Of a stretch of 64,000 nucleotides of DNA, positions 46,501-62,972 are shown one piece after another. Position 1 is the stretch's first letter. Each line of letters opens with the position of its first letter. Source of the stretch: Anoplopoma fimbria (Eukaryota > Chordata > Actinopteri > Perciformes > Anoplopomatidae); contig NC_072449.1 of assembly GCF_027596085.1 (NCBI RefSeq), positions 19,714,834 through 19,778,833 of the forward strand. Direction: 5' to 3'. Made by a program: the position numbers and the translations under genes. The notes beneath the pieces are model-generated. The model did no database searches. It was not told the origin of the DNA and worked only from the letters and a program-made list of their open reading frames with translations.

Positions 46501-47973
46501 AAAATATTTTAAAGACTGACAAGCTGGCAATAACACTGCACAGGTGATGAAAGTAAAACAAATTGAGACTAATGTACACAAGGAGTAGAAATAATGAGGA
46601 TGTAAATTACCATTTATTCATGTTCAGGACAGAACATGAATTATGTAATCCACACCACTCATTCAATGATTGTGGATCATCTTCATCTCTGAACTCCTCC
46701 TTCCACATCAGAGAATCAGAGGATATTCTTTTTCAGCCCTGACAATCTGAGAGATATAATATCTTAATTATCTTAATGTAAAGAGAAATGAGGCTTAGCT
46801 CTTGTTTCTGTGACACATTATCCACTTTGTACTGTATGCAACAGGATAAAACAAACATTGCTAATCAAGGCTGGCTGTGTTAAACTTTAAAACCCCCTCA
46901 CAAGGGAGAGTGTGCCAGTAAAGACCAAGTTTGGCATCTGTGTTTGCTGGCACCTGCTTTCTAAAATATACACTGACTATATTAATCATCTGGTACAGAA
47001 GCTAGAACATCTTTTAACAGCTACTCAATATACTCACATAAGTGTAATTAAAATGTGGGCACTACATTATAATTTACCACCAATTCATCATTTTGAGTTT
47101 GTTAAGGAGGAATATTGATTTAACTTTTTATTGAGTGGGTTGATGTAATTTAGTTCAGAATTTTACTGGTGTGTGAAAACTTTGGATTATTTTTTTTTGT
47201 TGCACTTTACACTGAAAGATTGAATGTTCACTAAAACATTTAAACTGTATTTCCAAAGTCTTAACCATAACGTAAAGTTTATGTCAACAGTGGTAATTTT
47301 TTGGGAATATATTTGAGTTTTTAATTTTAATTTTAATTTTTTTTTCTTCAAATTTTTAAATGACTATATTGCTCCATTTATTTTCTTATCCAAATCGTTT
47401 ATTTAGATTAAATAAAGTTACTCTATTTATATATGTAACTAGATTTTTCAATCTCCTACAATACATGCATGTTACAGTTGGTTGCTTGTTTAACACCAAA
47501 ATTCCATGTCAAAACTAGAGAAAGTTATGCTATTTTGGTTATCTTGTGTTATTTGGTACACAACCTACAAAATTGACTTATGACAGCAGGAAATCATTTA
47601 AACGTTAGCAATTGATGTACTACAAATCAGTGCATCGGATGCATGTGGTTTAGACTGCACTGGAGCATGCATGTGAATACGACTCTGAAATTATACATGT
47701 CACATCCTAATTTGATGTTTTCCCAAATCACAGTGCTGCTTTAACTAACAGGAACTGTAAGCATGCACTGCTGCATAACAGTTTTATACATGACAATGAC
47801 TTGTAGGACTTTACTGCACAACATATTGCATGTTTCAGTTGAGTTATTTTATTCATACAGGAATTCAAAAGACAAAGCACACCTTCGATTAACCCACATG
47901 GTTGCCTATGGAAAGTCTGCACCAATAAGAAGAGGACATTTTTTGGTCCATTAGTCCGTCTTTGTATTTATGT

Positions 47974-47976
<3 letters not shown>
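43587..47976. other. no gene seen
   Basis: No exon recognised on either strand. The segment 45930-46030 is GC-richer (TGGCGCGGAGCGCTCCGC, itself a short palindrome). 47320-47350 is a (TTTTAA)-type run. Confidence 0.35.
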
Positions 47977-48014
<38 letters not shown>

Positions 48015-48018
48015 TGTG
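47977..48018. repeat. (TG)n microsatellite
   Basis: About 20 TG units with one TTTG interruption. Confidence 0.92.
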
Positions 48019-48195
48019 CATGCGTGAACTCAGGTACCCTGAGCGCTGAATCATTGAATGAATTTGTGCAGCAGCAGTAGTAGTTTCTTGAGTGTGTAGG
48101 TGGGTGATGAATGAAAGACGAGTCCATTACTGTGTCAATGTCCTTGACAGAGATAATGAATGCAGACCAGCTTAAAGGATTCTCTCTCTGTCTCT

Positions 48196-48312
<117 letters not shown>

Positions 48313-48487
48313 GACCTTGTCTTTAGCATCTGCAAACATGATATGACTGAAATGTGGTGTGGAGGAGTGTGACCATGAAAATTCCTGTTTCCGTTTGCTT
48401 TTTATTGCTCTTTTTATTGACAATCGCCTTATGTATATTTACCTTGTATTTGCTCTCATAATTTTATTGGCTATAATAATATTGATG

Positions 48488-48780
48488 ATTATACACTTTA
48501 TTTATATAGCACTTTTCTTAACATGGTTACAAGGTGCTCTACAGAAAATAATAAAAAAACAGCTGATAAAAAAAAAAAGACATCACAGGGATCATAAAGC
48601 AAAGGGGGATAAAATTAAGTAAAAATAAATGTGAGGACCAGGATTATAAAACCCAAAAATATATTAAATATCCATAAATGCTTTCCTATAGAAGAAAGTT
48701 TTATGATGATAAAAGAGATGGTAATGTAGCCTGGATGATCTCAATATAGTGTTCCACAATCTGATTTATTTTATAGGTAC
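48488..48780. repeat. dispersed teleost repeat (TTTATTTATATAGCACTTTT type)
   Basis: Begins ACTTTATTTATATAGCACTT, then GGTTACAAGGTGCTCTACAG, an A-rich part, AAGAAAGTTTTATGATGA and GATGATCTCAATATAGTGTT, following the order of a frequent teleost repeat. Class unknown. Confidence 0.5.
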
Positions 48781-48979
48781 CTTATTTCCAAATGAGTTGC
48801 TAATACATTTTGGAAACTTTCCGCTTATGTGTTTATCTCGTTTGTTTAACTGTAGACAAATTTTACATTTTTGTTTATATGTGCAGGTAAACTGCTCTAG
48901 ACTGACAACTGACACTGCAGCAACCACATCTTAGCAGCGACCACCACCTGAGATCTAGTTTTTTACAGGTAAATCCATC

Positions 48980-49465
48980 CTCAGCGTGTCCCGATCCTTA
49001 CCTTTCTTGACCTGTCCAACTAGCTGGAGTTTTAGATCCAGGTGCAGGTTGACACGTCAATGTTTGGCTCCCGCAAAGAGGCCAGAACCAAGAGGGAGCC
49101 ATTCAGACCTACCAAGCCTTCTGAGAAATCAGCTATCATTCTGCTGGGCACTGGGCATCCACTGTCAGAAGTCAAGCCTAAGGATTCTGCCAGCCAGAAG
49201 AAAGGAAAGAAGACGTGCCCATAATGCGACCAAGGGAAGCACTTCCTTAACAACTACTCAAATTTCAAGAAGCTACAACTACAGCCCAGAGCTGGATCAG
49301 AGATAATAACAGATGTTGGCGCTGTGCGGGAGCCCACCGAGCAGTGGAGTGAGATCTGAAGAAGACCTACAAGAGTTCCAACAATAGACACTTGAAGAAG
49401 TTCCGACACCTCCAAGAGCTGCCGTGTCAGCAAGGAAACAAAAAAGCAGGAAGTGGACTAATGAT
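48980..49465 (+). pseudogene. BEL/Pao-type retrotransposon gag/zinc-knuckle remnant
   Basis: Fragments in shifting frames read MFGSRKEARTKREPFRP, then CDQGKHFLNNYSNFKKLQ (a damaged CCHC knuckle), then RCWRCAGAHRAVE followed by a stop and DLKKTYKSS. The order matches the zinc-knuckle region of BEL/Pao polyproteins as I remember it. Frameshifts and stops show it is dead; no LTRs or RT were recognised nearby. Confidence 0.5.
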
Positions 49466-50707
49466 CTAAAACAATGAAGGATGTACAAAGGCAGGGAGGA
49501 GCTATAACTGTAAGCTTAGATCCTTTATTATTATCTTTAAACATTTTAACTGTTACTGCAGTGCCATCATTATATTAGTTAATACAACTGGGCACCTGAT
49601 AGCTTTTCATAGGTTTACCAGTAGTTAAGTCCAAGATGTTTTTGCAGTCTCTGTTTACTTTCTAGCGAAATTGTAGGAGGTGAGAGGGACGGGTCTGAGT
49701 GACTCAGTGGGCAGCAGAGGGGTCATGAGGAGTTGGCATGACAAACCCACAATCACATACACAAACACACATTTATTCCCCATGTCTCTCTCTGCAGAAA
49801 CAGTGATCTCACGACGAAGGAATGAAATCTTATCGCACCAAAAATAATGATTTGCTTGTGAACTAAAAATGTCCTGTTTGTGTGACTTTGTAGCTGTATA
49901 GTCTGTCAGTGTGTGTGTCTCTGTCTGTGTGCACATTCATAAAGAATGTGTGGCCATTTCAGTGGAGTGGACTCCTTTATGTGAACATCCAATAAAAATC
50001 TTATCGTATTTGTCTCTGTCTCCTTTCTCTACTTCCCTCGTTCTGACATCCATTCGTCCTTCCTAGAACGTAACACTCACAAATCATCCTTCTTCAACCT
50101 TTTTTCTTTTTGCAGTGTCATTCCCCTCTAAGAACCACTCGATGTCTAAAACAGCAAAGGTATTTACAGAAAGCATGTATCCAAAAATCTAAACACTTGA
50201 CTCATCATGTTACAGCAAACTCTAGTGCTTGTAAGTGCAAATAAAACAGTGTAGTCGCCCACTTTTGTCTGGTTAGTGTTCGGTTATTGCAAAACCTTGT
50301 GTTTTTTTCAGCCAGTAGAGGAAACTTTATTTATCCTTACAAGTACAACTAAATGCAGTTTGTCATAGATTGTGCAAACAGTAGCAAAAATGCATATTAC
50401 TAAGATAGAAAGAATGTACAGAAAGATCAATAAACCAATAAACAAGCCAAGAAATAACCATCTATGATATGTACAGTATGGATACAATTTAGTTGTGTTA
50501 TTTACAGTAAAAACAGCAAGCAGGTATAAACTATGTATGCACAATATAAAACACAATGTACAGTTGAAAACGGGTAGAGTTCAACACAAGCAAGCAGTTA
50601 AATATATATTTATATAATGGCAAGTGCTAATACATTAGCTAGTGAGCTCCAACAATGTATGATGAAGCATTCGGTATCTTGAAAAAAAAGTATTCTCCAT
50701 AACAAAT

Positions 50708-50711
<4 letters not shown>
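49466..50711. other. no gene seen
   Basis: Nothing recognisable beyond short CA-rich words. Confidence 0.4.
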
Positions 50712-50800
<89 letters not shown>

Positions 50801-50812
50801 TACACACACAAG
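50712..50812. repeat. (AC)n microsatellite
   Basis: About 44 AC units, then an AAT interruption and five more. Confidence 0.96.
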
Positions 50813-53126
50813 CCATAGATTTATTCTGATGTTTAGATGAATATTGAATAATGTGAAGATTTGTATTTATTGTACCGCAAAATAACTTACAAAAGACCCT
50901 CAAGCATAGCAACTCAACAGTACCTGACCTATTGTGTACTTCTACTTCAGTGGAAAATGTGTTGTATAAATACATTTACCTGACAGAGGAATGTTATTGT
51001 TTACCTTTCAAAAGAAATCAGCCAAGTCTAAGTTATTTGTGGTCGGAAAAACTGTTGAAGTTAAATTGGCGGAGGTATTAACTTTCAAATAGCCATATTA
51101 GTCGCTTGCAACATAACCACTACGGTAATAAAGTAGAGCATGGATAAACTTACTGAAGGTGTTATGATGTCATGTCTTTTGATTATCGTTGTAATCATAT
51201 TTTTAAATTGATGACTTATATAATGATGAAAAAAGTCCAAACTTTTTGCAAATTTACAGGGTTTTTTTCTGTGAAGTCTACAAAGTTTTATAGTTGCACA
51301 TCAAAGGCATCTGGAAAAAGCAAAAACATTAATAACTCATTACATCTACCCAATGAAGGTAAATGTAAGGTCATCCCAGAAACGACTCTCCAGCACCGCA
51401 TGTTTGTCATTCAGGCTGTTTCCTAGTGAGGCATCGATCACATTAAGTGTTTGAACATCAATCTTGGCTTATTTTTAGGGCTGTGAAGCTTCTCTCTCAT
51501 GACTCACTTTTCTCCGTGACGCTCTCTTCTCAGGAAAATTTGATTTGGGAAAAAGACTGCAGACGGACCGAGTCATTAAGCTCAATTGTTTCCATAAATT
51601 CCAAAACAACACTTCACATTGTGTTGACCAGCATCCCTTAAAACAGTGACAGCACTCGTTGCTAAGTATTAGTTGTTTTACAAAAGATCTGCAACACAAT
51701 GACACATTTACAAGCTCACAACACCCAGCTGCAAAGTGAATAATCATATTGGTTATTTTGAGCTGTTTCCATGGTTCAAAGTAAAGAGATTCACCCCGTC
51801 ACACAGGATTACATTAAGTGATTTAACAGATGGGGTAAATTATTTAGATTATTTAAGATGTGACTTTAAAAACAGTTTCCGGCTGCAGTGAATGTGTTCA
51901 TCTGCTCTGATGAAAAATGGCCTCATTCACTTAAACAGAATCAGATAATCAGAACATTTTATCAGTTGGAGTTTTACAGTGACCTAACAACTTGAAGATG
52001 CAAAATAAGTCCGATTTTCAGCAGCTGCAGCACATTTCTCATCATATTTGCAATTTTTAAAATGGTTTTGCCACCTGGCCTATATGAGTTAAATATTCGC
52101 TCTCCTTTTAGCAGCCTTTTCATGCAGCTAGTTAGTAGTTGGCTTTTTTTTTATTTTTAAACCTGATCACTGTAAATTTAGATTGCATGGACATGGTAGT
52201 CGAGGTGAAATGCTGCCCCCTATTTTTTTGGAGCAGGTGACTAGAGACTACACATGGCACCTTTCAGTCAGTGACTAAAAAGCCATTTATCAAAACAAGT
52301 TGAATCCTAAACATTGAAAATAACAATCTTGTTTTCCTGAAAAATCGGACAACTTTTATTTATGTGCATGCATATGTTATATGATAATTTTATAATATTT
52401 TGGCAAGAGCAACTGCTGGCGGTAAAATTGGCACCATTGACTATTGGCTGTTATCGGCATCTGTCTGGCTATATTTACACTTGACAAGTAAATATCACAA
52501 ATGCTGTCATGGAATCAACCAAGCCTTTTTGCATCTTACTTGCCAAACTCCTGTCATTTCAGAGCCTGCATTCCCTCTCCGTCCAGCAGTCCTCAGTGTG
52601 ATCATCATCTGACCTCCACACCCACATAAACCCCCGATCCCAGTTCCCTCATCAGCTCCTCAGTATACACACCTTCCCTTTAGCCACACAAACTCATTTC
52701 AGCTGAAGTGATATGTTGTCCTGTCTTCTTTTGCCCCTATGGACTTGAATGTTATGACTTCCTGTCTGTTGCCAGACTTTTTTTTCTGTTCAGTGATCCA
52801 GTAAAATAAAGAATAAGATAGTTAAGAAGTTTTATTAATATCACCTTTACTACATAAAGTTACAACAATAACCTCACCATTGCAGTGACAGACGACTTTA
52901 CCATAAAAAAAAACCTATTGTTGATGCACATAGATGATTGTGAACTTGACACTGTCTACATCCTGGACATTATTTAAATACACATATTTACCTTTGGGTG
53001 GCAGTCAACAGTCATTGGCACAGATAATGTGTATTGTTGGGCTTTTATTGAATTGCTAAAGAGCCTCATAAATACCTGTATTATCATAGTGGAAGCATTT
53101 ACTTCACACATATGCACACTTAAGCT
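50813..53126. other. no gene seen
   Basis: AT-rich spacer without recognised exons or transposons. Confidence 0.4.
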
Positions 53127-54954
<1,828 letters not shown>

Positions 54955-55340
54955 GAGCTCAGGGAAATTTAAAATGAGGTGCACTTTTTGTTTTACTGTC
55001 CTGTTTACGAGGACATAAGGGATGTCCTCTTCAGTAAAATGACTTCCATTTATGTTGATTTCTTTTGGCTGGATGATTACGAAAAACTTGAGTTGTGTTT
55101 TAGGAAAGGAACCTTCTTTGTAGCAGATTTTATTTGCCGGGCCTGGAAGAGAAGGCAGAATGTTTTGTTTAAGATGGAGCGGTGAAGCAACATGTCATTT
55201 TGTAATCAAATGTGACCTAATGAGATGTGGATCCACTGCAGCTGTATTGTTGGTGTCTTGTAAACCCATGAGGGTTGGGCACGTTTTTGTGCATGACACG
55301 AAAATAAAAAAATATCTATCTATCTCTATCTATGCAAAGG
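54955..55340 (+). mobile_element. LINE 3' fragment (ORF2 C-terminus) with ATCT tail
   Basis: The frame reads MHFLFYCPVYEDIRDVLFSK, then LDDYEKLELCFRKGTFFVAD and FICRAWKRRQNVLF, a pattern familiar from the C-terminus of fish L1/Tx1-like ORF2. It is followed by a short untranslated part and AATAAAAAAATATCTATCTA plus further ATCT units (to about 55336). Confidence 0.7.
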
Positions 55341-56768
<1,428 letters not shown>

Positions 56769-57177
56769 ACTAGTACAGTAAATGTATTGGGGCAGGTCTT
56801 AGTGACATCACTATCTGGGAGGATCTTACTGGCCAGGCAAGTCAATTACAGTTAAACTGAGTTTACCAGCTGGGCAGTTAGTTTAGCGTAGAAAAAAGCA
56901 AAAAGAAGTGTGTATGTGTGTGTGAGGGGGGTGAGCGAGAAAGAGAGAGAGAGAGGAAAAGGGGAGGAGATACAAAAGGGAGGAACAGAGGCGAGTGCAA
57001 CTGAGAGAGACATAGTAAGAAGGTTTAGGAACTAGAGGGGGTTGTAGCCGGTGATACAGTACAGACAGACACAACTAATATTCCTCCTGCAACTTCAATA
57101 TGCACAGCGTCGACACCAGTGTGTTTTAAACAACCAGTGCAGGCAGCAGAGAAAGGGAGTTGCCCACTCGCAGAGGT

Positions 57178-57178
<1 letters not shown>

Positions 57179-57211
<33 letters not shown>
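57179..57211. repeat. (GCAG)n tetranucleotide repeat
   Basis: About eight units of CAGG/GGCA in the putative leader region of the bmp16-like gene. Confidence 0.9.
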
Positions 57212-57212
<1 letters not shown>

Positions 57213-57299
57213 AGGGGAAGCCGGTGGATGTTTTTAAGAGTTTGCTTATCTGACACTGACAACAGGATGAGAAGCTGAGCCAGGGAGCAGAGAGGGGAG

Positions 57300-57521
57300 A
57301 CAAACATGGAGAGAGCAGCATTACCTACAGCCTGTTTACATAGGAGACATAGAAGAGACAGACACGGGTTACCTTGAGAGAGGTAAAAAGGAAAGAGACA
57401 AGAGGTAAATAGTCCACTTCGTCCATTCTGTCCAAAGGAGCGTGAGCGAGAGCCGAGGGATCGTAACACTGGAGCTCAAGGATAAACCATGGACTCTGCA
57501 TACATCCCACTACACCTGGAC
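57300..57521 (+). other. candidate leader exon of the bmp16-like gene (5' limit unknown)
   Basis: The donor GGAC/GTGAGT at 57522 is strong. The segment before it has an ATG at 57489 in excellent context (AAACCATGG) opening MDSAYIPLHLD. BMP2/4-class genes usually have a noncoding first exon several kb upstream of the first coding exon; this fits that role at a distance of 5.1 kb. No transcript evidence. Confidence 0.35.
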
Positions 57522-57540
57522 GTGAGTACTACATCTCTTT

Positions 57541-57711
<171 letters not shown>

Positions 57712-57778
57712 CTGTCTGTCTGTCAAGCCACAGGCCACAGGAACTGTGCTGCTGAAACCATTAGTCACTCTGGGGAAC

Positions 57779-57779
<1 letters not shown>

Positions 57780-57835
<56 letters not shown>
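57780..57835. repeat. (AC)n microsatellite
   Basis: About 28 AC units, separated from the previous array by 70 bp. Confidence 0.96.
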
Positions 57836-57837
<2 letters not shown>

Positions 57838-60800
57838 ATGCATACTCCGCTGGCACAGTGTTGCTCAATCAAAATCTTGTCCGTCTAGCAACTTGTCCAA
57901 GAATAATGCAGCCATTATGAGTTCAAAGAGCATAACGTAACTCACCACCGCTGCAACATGCACAGTATGAATTGGCCCTCAGTGTTAACACTCGGCAGCT
58001 TTAATGTGAAAAGCAGAGGTGTGTTTTTGTTCTGTATTTCACCACGGCTTAACTGTCAGACACACCATGAGAGCGGTCTCTGAGCTTTCAGCAGTCACGG
58101 GTTAGATATGTCAGTGTTTCCATTGATGCTTGTGCAGTGTTGTGCCTCAGCGGGGCCTCCTGTTAACCACAATGCACTTGTGACACTGAGACCTCCGGGC
58201 ATCCCAGGCTGAGAAAAAAGAGGAGATACTGAGGAAATAGAAACAGCAAGCGGATGAAAGTTGTCAAATACATGGCAACCTGTTGATGCTCTGTTCAAGC
58301 TCAGGGAAGCAGGGAAACACCGGGTCTACTCCAATCCTGAATATCCACTAAACCGAACGGGCATGTGTGTGTGTGTTTGTGTTTGTGTGTCTAAATCTAT
58401 TTCCAACCGCTCTCACATATTTACAACCCAGCTCCACCACAGTTCTACATCTTGGCGTGTGTTTCTGCATACGTGTTCACCCTGTATATGCTGCTCTTAA
58501 CATGTGTGTGTCTGCATGTGTGTGTTTGAAGTCTGAGTCATTAGCCAGCTAATCGGTCCAGCTGGGATGAATTAGAGAGCGTTCTATAAAGTCCAATAAA
58601 ACCGAAACAGCAGCCTACCTGGAATATTGTTCTAATGATTTCATCTGTTTCGTCTCAGAGAGAAGAACCACAACTCCACAACTGTTTTGGACATTTTCAT
58701 CCTGCCCCCACTATATATTAACTTCCCAGCTCAAAGTCGTTTATTAATGACTAGTTAAGCATGCGGAGTATTGTGCAGTTATAACCTCACAGTAAATTAT
58801 ACAGGATATGGCGTGCATGCTCAGTTTATATATATGGCACAGTTGCAAGTGGAAAAAGAACAGCAGTGAACACAGATGTATCCTCAGAAGTGTTGTCAGG
58901 TGTGCATACTGTTCACTGTACATCACATTTGGTCTCATGAGGCTGTCCAATATGACATATTTTTGAGTGTTTGAATATGCTCAGAGAGAAAAAATTAAAC
59001 CTGCGGCATATACGCTGCACGTATCATGTTCTGAAAGAATGAGACGGCAGCTTAGAAAAATGAGAACTAGAAGGGGAGGGGGGGATAAGGGAGAATGAGA
59101 GGAGGAATTTGGGAAAAGAAACACGGGAAGAACAACAGGAAGGGAAAGTTGAGGGACCAAGCGTAACATGAAGACAGCGGCGGTGGATAAATCAGCCGGC
59201 TGCGGTGACACTCCGGCCCTCTGGCCCAGCAACAGTCTGCTGCGCTCTTCCGCAAAAACACCATTCATTTAAGACCTAAGGAAAGAAAGAGCAACATTAA
59301 TGGGAGAGGAGAAAAAGGAGAGAGGAAGAGAGGAAGATAGGGAATTGGAAGGTGATGCAGAGAAGCACAAAAACAGATATTATTAACAAGGAAGAACAAG
59401 AGAAATATGGCAGAGAGGGAAATTGATGGATGAATCCAAAAAGAGGAAGAGGGAAACAGAAAAGAGAAAAGCAGTTAAGTATTGTATGTTAGCATAAAGC
59501 ACAAAGCAAAAGGACAAAGTTCAAGGAATGCAAAAAAGGAAGGAGGAAGGGGAAAGGGGAAAGGGAGCAGGGTTTGAAATGAACCGATAAAAAGAGAGGC
59601 AGTGAGATAGAAACATGACAAAGGCAGGAGTTGGAAACGGATGTCAGAGGGCAGAGGTTTTAATCAGGGGGTTCAAAAAGACACGAGACAAGCCGGTGAC
59701 GATTCTCGCCCGCTGCACACCAGGGTCGCGCCACTGTCTGCTAGGGAGGTCAGGTCTAATAATTCTAATAGGCTGAGCTGCATGCATGCACACACAGGGA
59801 GAGGATGCACAAGCTGAGGCCCTAACCCTTCATCTCACCTTATCATGGACCCATTTATCACAGAGCTGTCCTCCTTTATCCCCCAAGAACATTTGATTAG
59901 TCCACATTCCTGCCAGAGAGAAAAAGAATAATAAGTGTACAGAGAGGCAGGGATAGTCTGACAGGGGGAATGTTATCATAAAAACATATTTTTTTGTGGA
60001 TAACTGGAATGAGACGACAAACGCATAAAGATGCCAAATTAGGCCTGGATCATCTTTGTACAGTTTGAATTGGATAAAACCAGTCATAATTATGTGGCTG
60101 TATGTATGTCAAAGCGATGTAGGGCAAGCTTGTCTCCGCTCGCAAACCTCTTCCTCCCCTTTCCGCGATTCTCTGTCTCGCGCAGGTTGCGGCACACCCT
60201 GTTGTGTGAGGACTGAACCTTTGAACCTCAGAGTCACCTGGGTGGTTTTGTAGGTGAGGAAAGTACAGGAGAGAGATGGTGTTGTTGTCCTTAATCTGCT
60301 TTACAAGCCTCCAAAGAATATGGGAGAGGCTGTCCAGCATAGTGTCTAATCTGTAATTGTCCTCTGCTTCGTTGCCTCAGGTGAAACAGCCTTGGGTGGG
60401 GCCGCGAGAGTTAAATGGATAGCCAGCAACAATCCCACGCTTGGAGGTTGCTTATTTTCCCAGGCCTGCCCTTTAAACAGCGTACCACATGAGCAACACC
60501 CAATGCATAAAAATGTACACACCTTCACACCTCTGACCTCCTTTTAACCCTTTTTCTGACAGTGTGGCAAGATTAGCGGTCATTACAGTGTCATTATGTG
60601 TTCGCTCAGCCATAAACCCCTCTGTTATCTCACCATAGAGGGCTTAATCAATTCTCTGTCCCTTAGAGAGATGAGATATGGAGATGGAGAAGAACGATAT
60701 GAGAGCTCGGACAAGGAAAGAGATAACTACAAGCTTAGAGTTCTTCTTTGAGTAAGTGATAGACAAGGGCACTTTCTTTTAAAAAAGGATCATTTATACT

Positions 60801-62595
60801 TGTTCATTCAATGGGTTCCTGATTCAGTTCTCTTCTACTTCTCTTATGTCACACTTGTGTTCATTAGTAGTTTATCTTGTCTTGTCTCTGACTCCTTTTC
60901 TCTGACCCTTTTACTCCTCAGCTCGACCTCCTCAGTTAAAGAGGGCCGTTAACTTGCTGGTTTCTAATTACTGGCTCAGTTATTATTAACACCTGCACTA
61001 CAGAGGTGCAGGGTGTTAGCCAGATTGTAGTGGTAATTACATGATTCCACCGTCTGTTGTCCTGTTCCCGCACTGAGAACAGTCATGGAGGGAGAGAGAA
61101 ACTGATCGCTTGAGTTGAGACAGCTCTCAACACAGTCAGGTTTAGCTTAAAGGAGCGCTTCTGTGCCATCTGTGGGGTTTTGGTCAGAATCCTGCTTAAG
61201 TAAACAAGAATAGCAAGTGAATGATGCAGATTTTGGCGTGAACGTCAATATACCTGTGCTGTCAATATACCTGTAATTTAAGGGTCAAATTATTGAAGCT
61301 TTTAGAGCTGGAGTAGGCTGGGGTTTTTATTTGGTGTCATTGGTCAAAGATTCCCTGTTAACCATTTAGCATTTTGTTATTCAAGTGGTACCCCAGGGGA
61401 GGCAGTTTTCTGGAAAGAAAAAGCCAGAATTTGAAAGTACAGCCCTTCTCCTGCCACTCTCCCCCCTCTGTCCTAAGATCCTCTTACCAGACGAGCATGA
61501 AATTCATACACTGACCTGTACAAGTAGTCATTCATTTCAAACATCATCCTTCATACAGTTACCAAGTACCAGTCGTTCATTTCACACATCATCCCAATCT
61601 TAATTGTGATAGCGATGCCATTATAGCAGAAATGCCATGAGAAGGAATGTAAGGAACTTTGCGGTGGCTAAGTGATTCAAAGATCTTGCTAGCTACAATA
61701 TCGACAACACTTTTCAATAGAAACATGCTACCTTTGAAAACAGCCTGTGTTTGGCCAAAAACAAAAACAGCCTGTGTTTGGCCAAAGTCTCCCATCATGA
61801 GCTAGACTTTCTTAAAAAGGAGAACAGAGCCAAGAAGAAGTGCAGAAGTTTAGTTTTCTATAAGACCATTCAAAAATGCTAAAAGGTTCATATGGATTTT
61901 TTTCCCAGTTACACCAAAAAATATACTGTCTACCCCAGCTTTAAATCAAAAGCTTTCAATGTTCTTCACTCACGCAGACATCATTTTAGAAAGCTACTGA
62001 ATGTTTGAATGAATATTCTCCAGTGATTTGAAAAAAGAAAGGAGAAGAAAATATCATTGTGACTGGCCTCTACAACTCCATTACACTTCACTAGAGTCCA
62101 CAGCCGTTGATTCATGTTAAATGTTTTTCATTCATAGTACTGTGATCTCTTTCACACACAAACACACAGCATCATTAAATTACAAAGACTGATTAATTAC
62201 TCATGCTTAGGTGTACCAGGAGATATATGGGCCTTGGGGGTATGAAGCTCGCCATAAATTAACAGAGAAAAAACAAAGTGGCACTGTTTCTACAGCCAGG
62301 AGTAACAAGCAAACAACTTCATATGGATATGCCGACAGTAAATTTCTTGAACATATGCCACATGAAGGCTGAAGACTGATGAGAAACTAGTGTGTCCAGG
62401 AAGGGGAAGACATAAGCATGATATACAGAGTCCTGTAGGATCTCAGAGGAGCTGTCTCTTTTGCAAATTTCATGCTTGAAAACTTGAAAAACGCTGCATA
62501 ACCTGCCCTCATAAATGTGTTTATTGATGTTTAGATTACTTCTCTTTTGTCTTCTATTAACCTCTTCCGGTCTTGGTCTTCCTGTCTCCCTCCAG
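57836..62595 (+). other. putative first intron of the bmp16-like gene
   Basis: No coding exon recognised. 59030-59660 is strongly purine-biased on the + strand. 60940-61080 contains TAATTA, a short CCTGCAC...GTGCAGG hairpin and GGTAATTAC. A 22-bp word is duplicated at 61738-61785. Confidence 0.4.
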
Positions 62596-62602
62596 GTCCA
62601 CC

Positions 62603-62972
62603 ATGTTCCCTGCTAACCTCCTGCTCCTCATGGTCCTGCTGCTACCTCAAGCCTCGTCTGGTCGCCAGGGTGGAGACACCAGCAAGTTTGACCATGGCAG
62701 GGTGTCTCCCATGCCTTCCTCCTTGTCGCCCCCACCAGCTGGTTCCCTCCTCCCGGAGCCCAGTCTGGCTCAGACCATCCAGAATCTCCTCCTGAGCCGG
62801 CTGGGCCTGCAGTCTCAGCCCGACCCTCGGCCTGGAGTGCCAGTGCCTGGGTACCTCCTTAATCTTTACCGCTTCCACCAGCAGCAGTACCATCTAGTGG
62901 AGGACCCCTCGTTTAGCTTCCCCAGCCAGCACATCCAGCAGGCCAACACCGTACGCAGCTTTCACCACAATG
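62603..62972 (+). CDS. bmp16: bmp16-like ligand, first coding exon (propeptide)
   Basis: The acceptor CTCCCTCCAG lies just upstream (exon begins 62596), ATG at 62603 (CACCATGT). The exon encodes a signal peptide (MFPANLLLLMVLLLPQASSG) and the start of a TGF-beta-family prodomain: a helix IQNLLLSRLGL, then VPVPGYLLNLYRFHQ and ANTVRSFHH at the exon end. ANTVRSFHH at a phase-1 junction is the shared exon boundary of BMP2/4-class genes. BMP2 and BMP4 have a different leader and MFGL in place of SRLGL, so bmp16, the third member of the group in fish, fits best; bmp2 or bmp4 paralogues remain possible. The ligand would be secreted, furin-cleaved and act through BMP receptors and Smad1/5/9. Confidence 0.78.
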
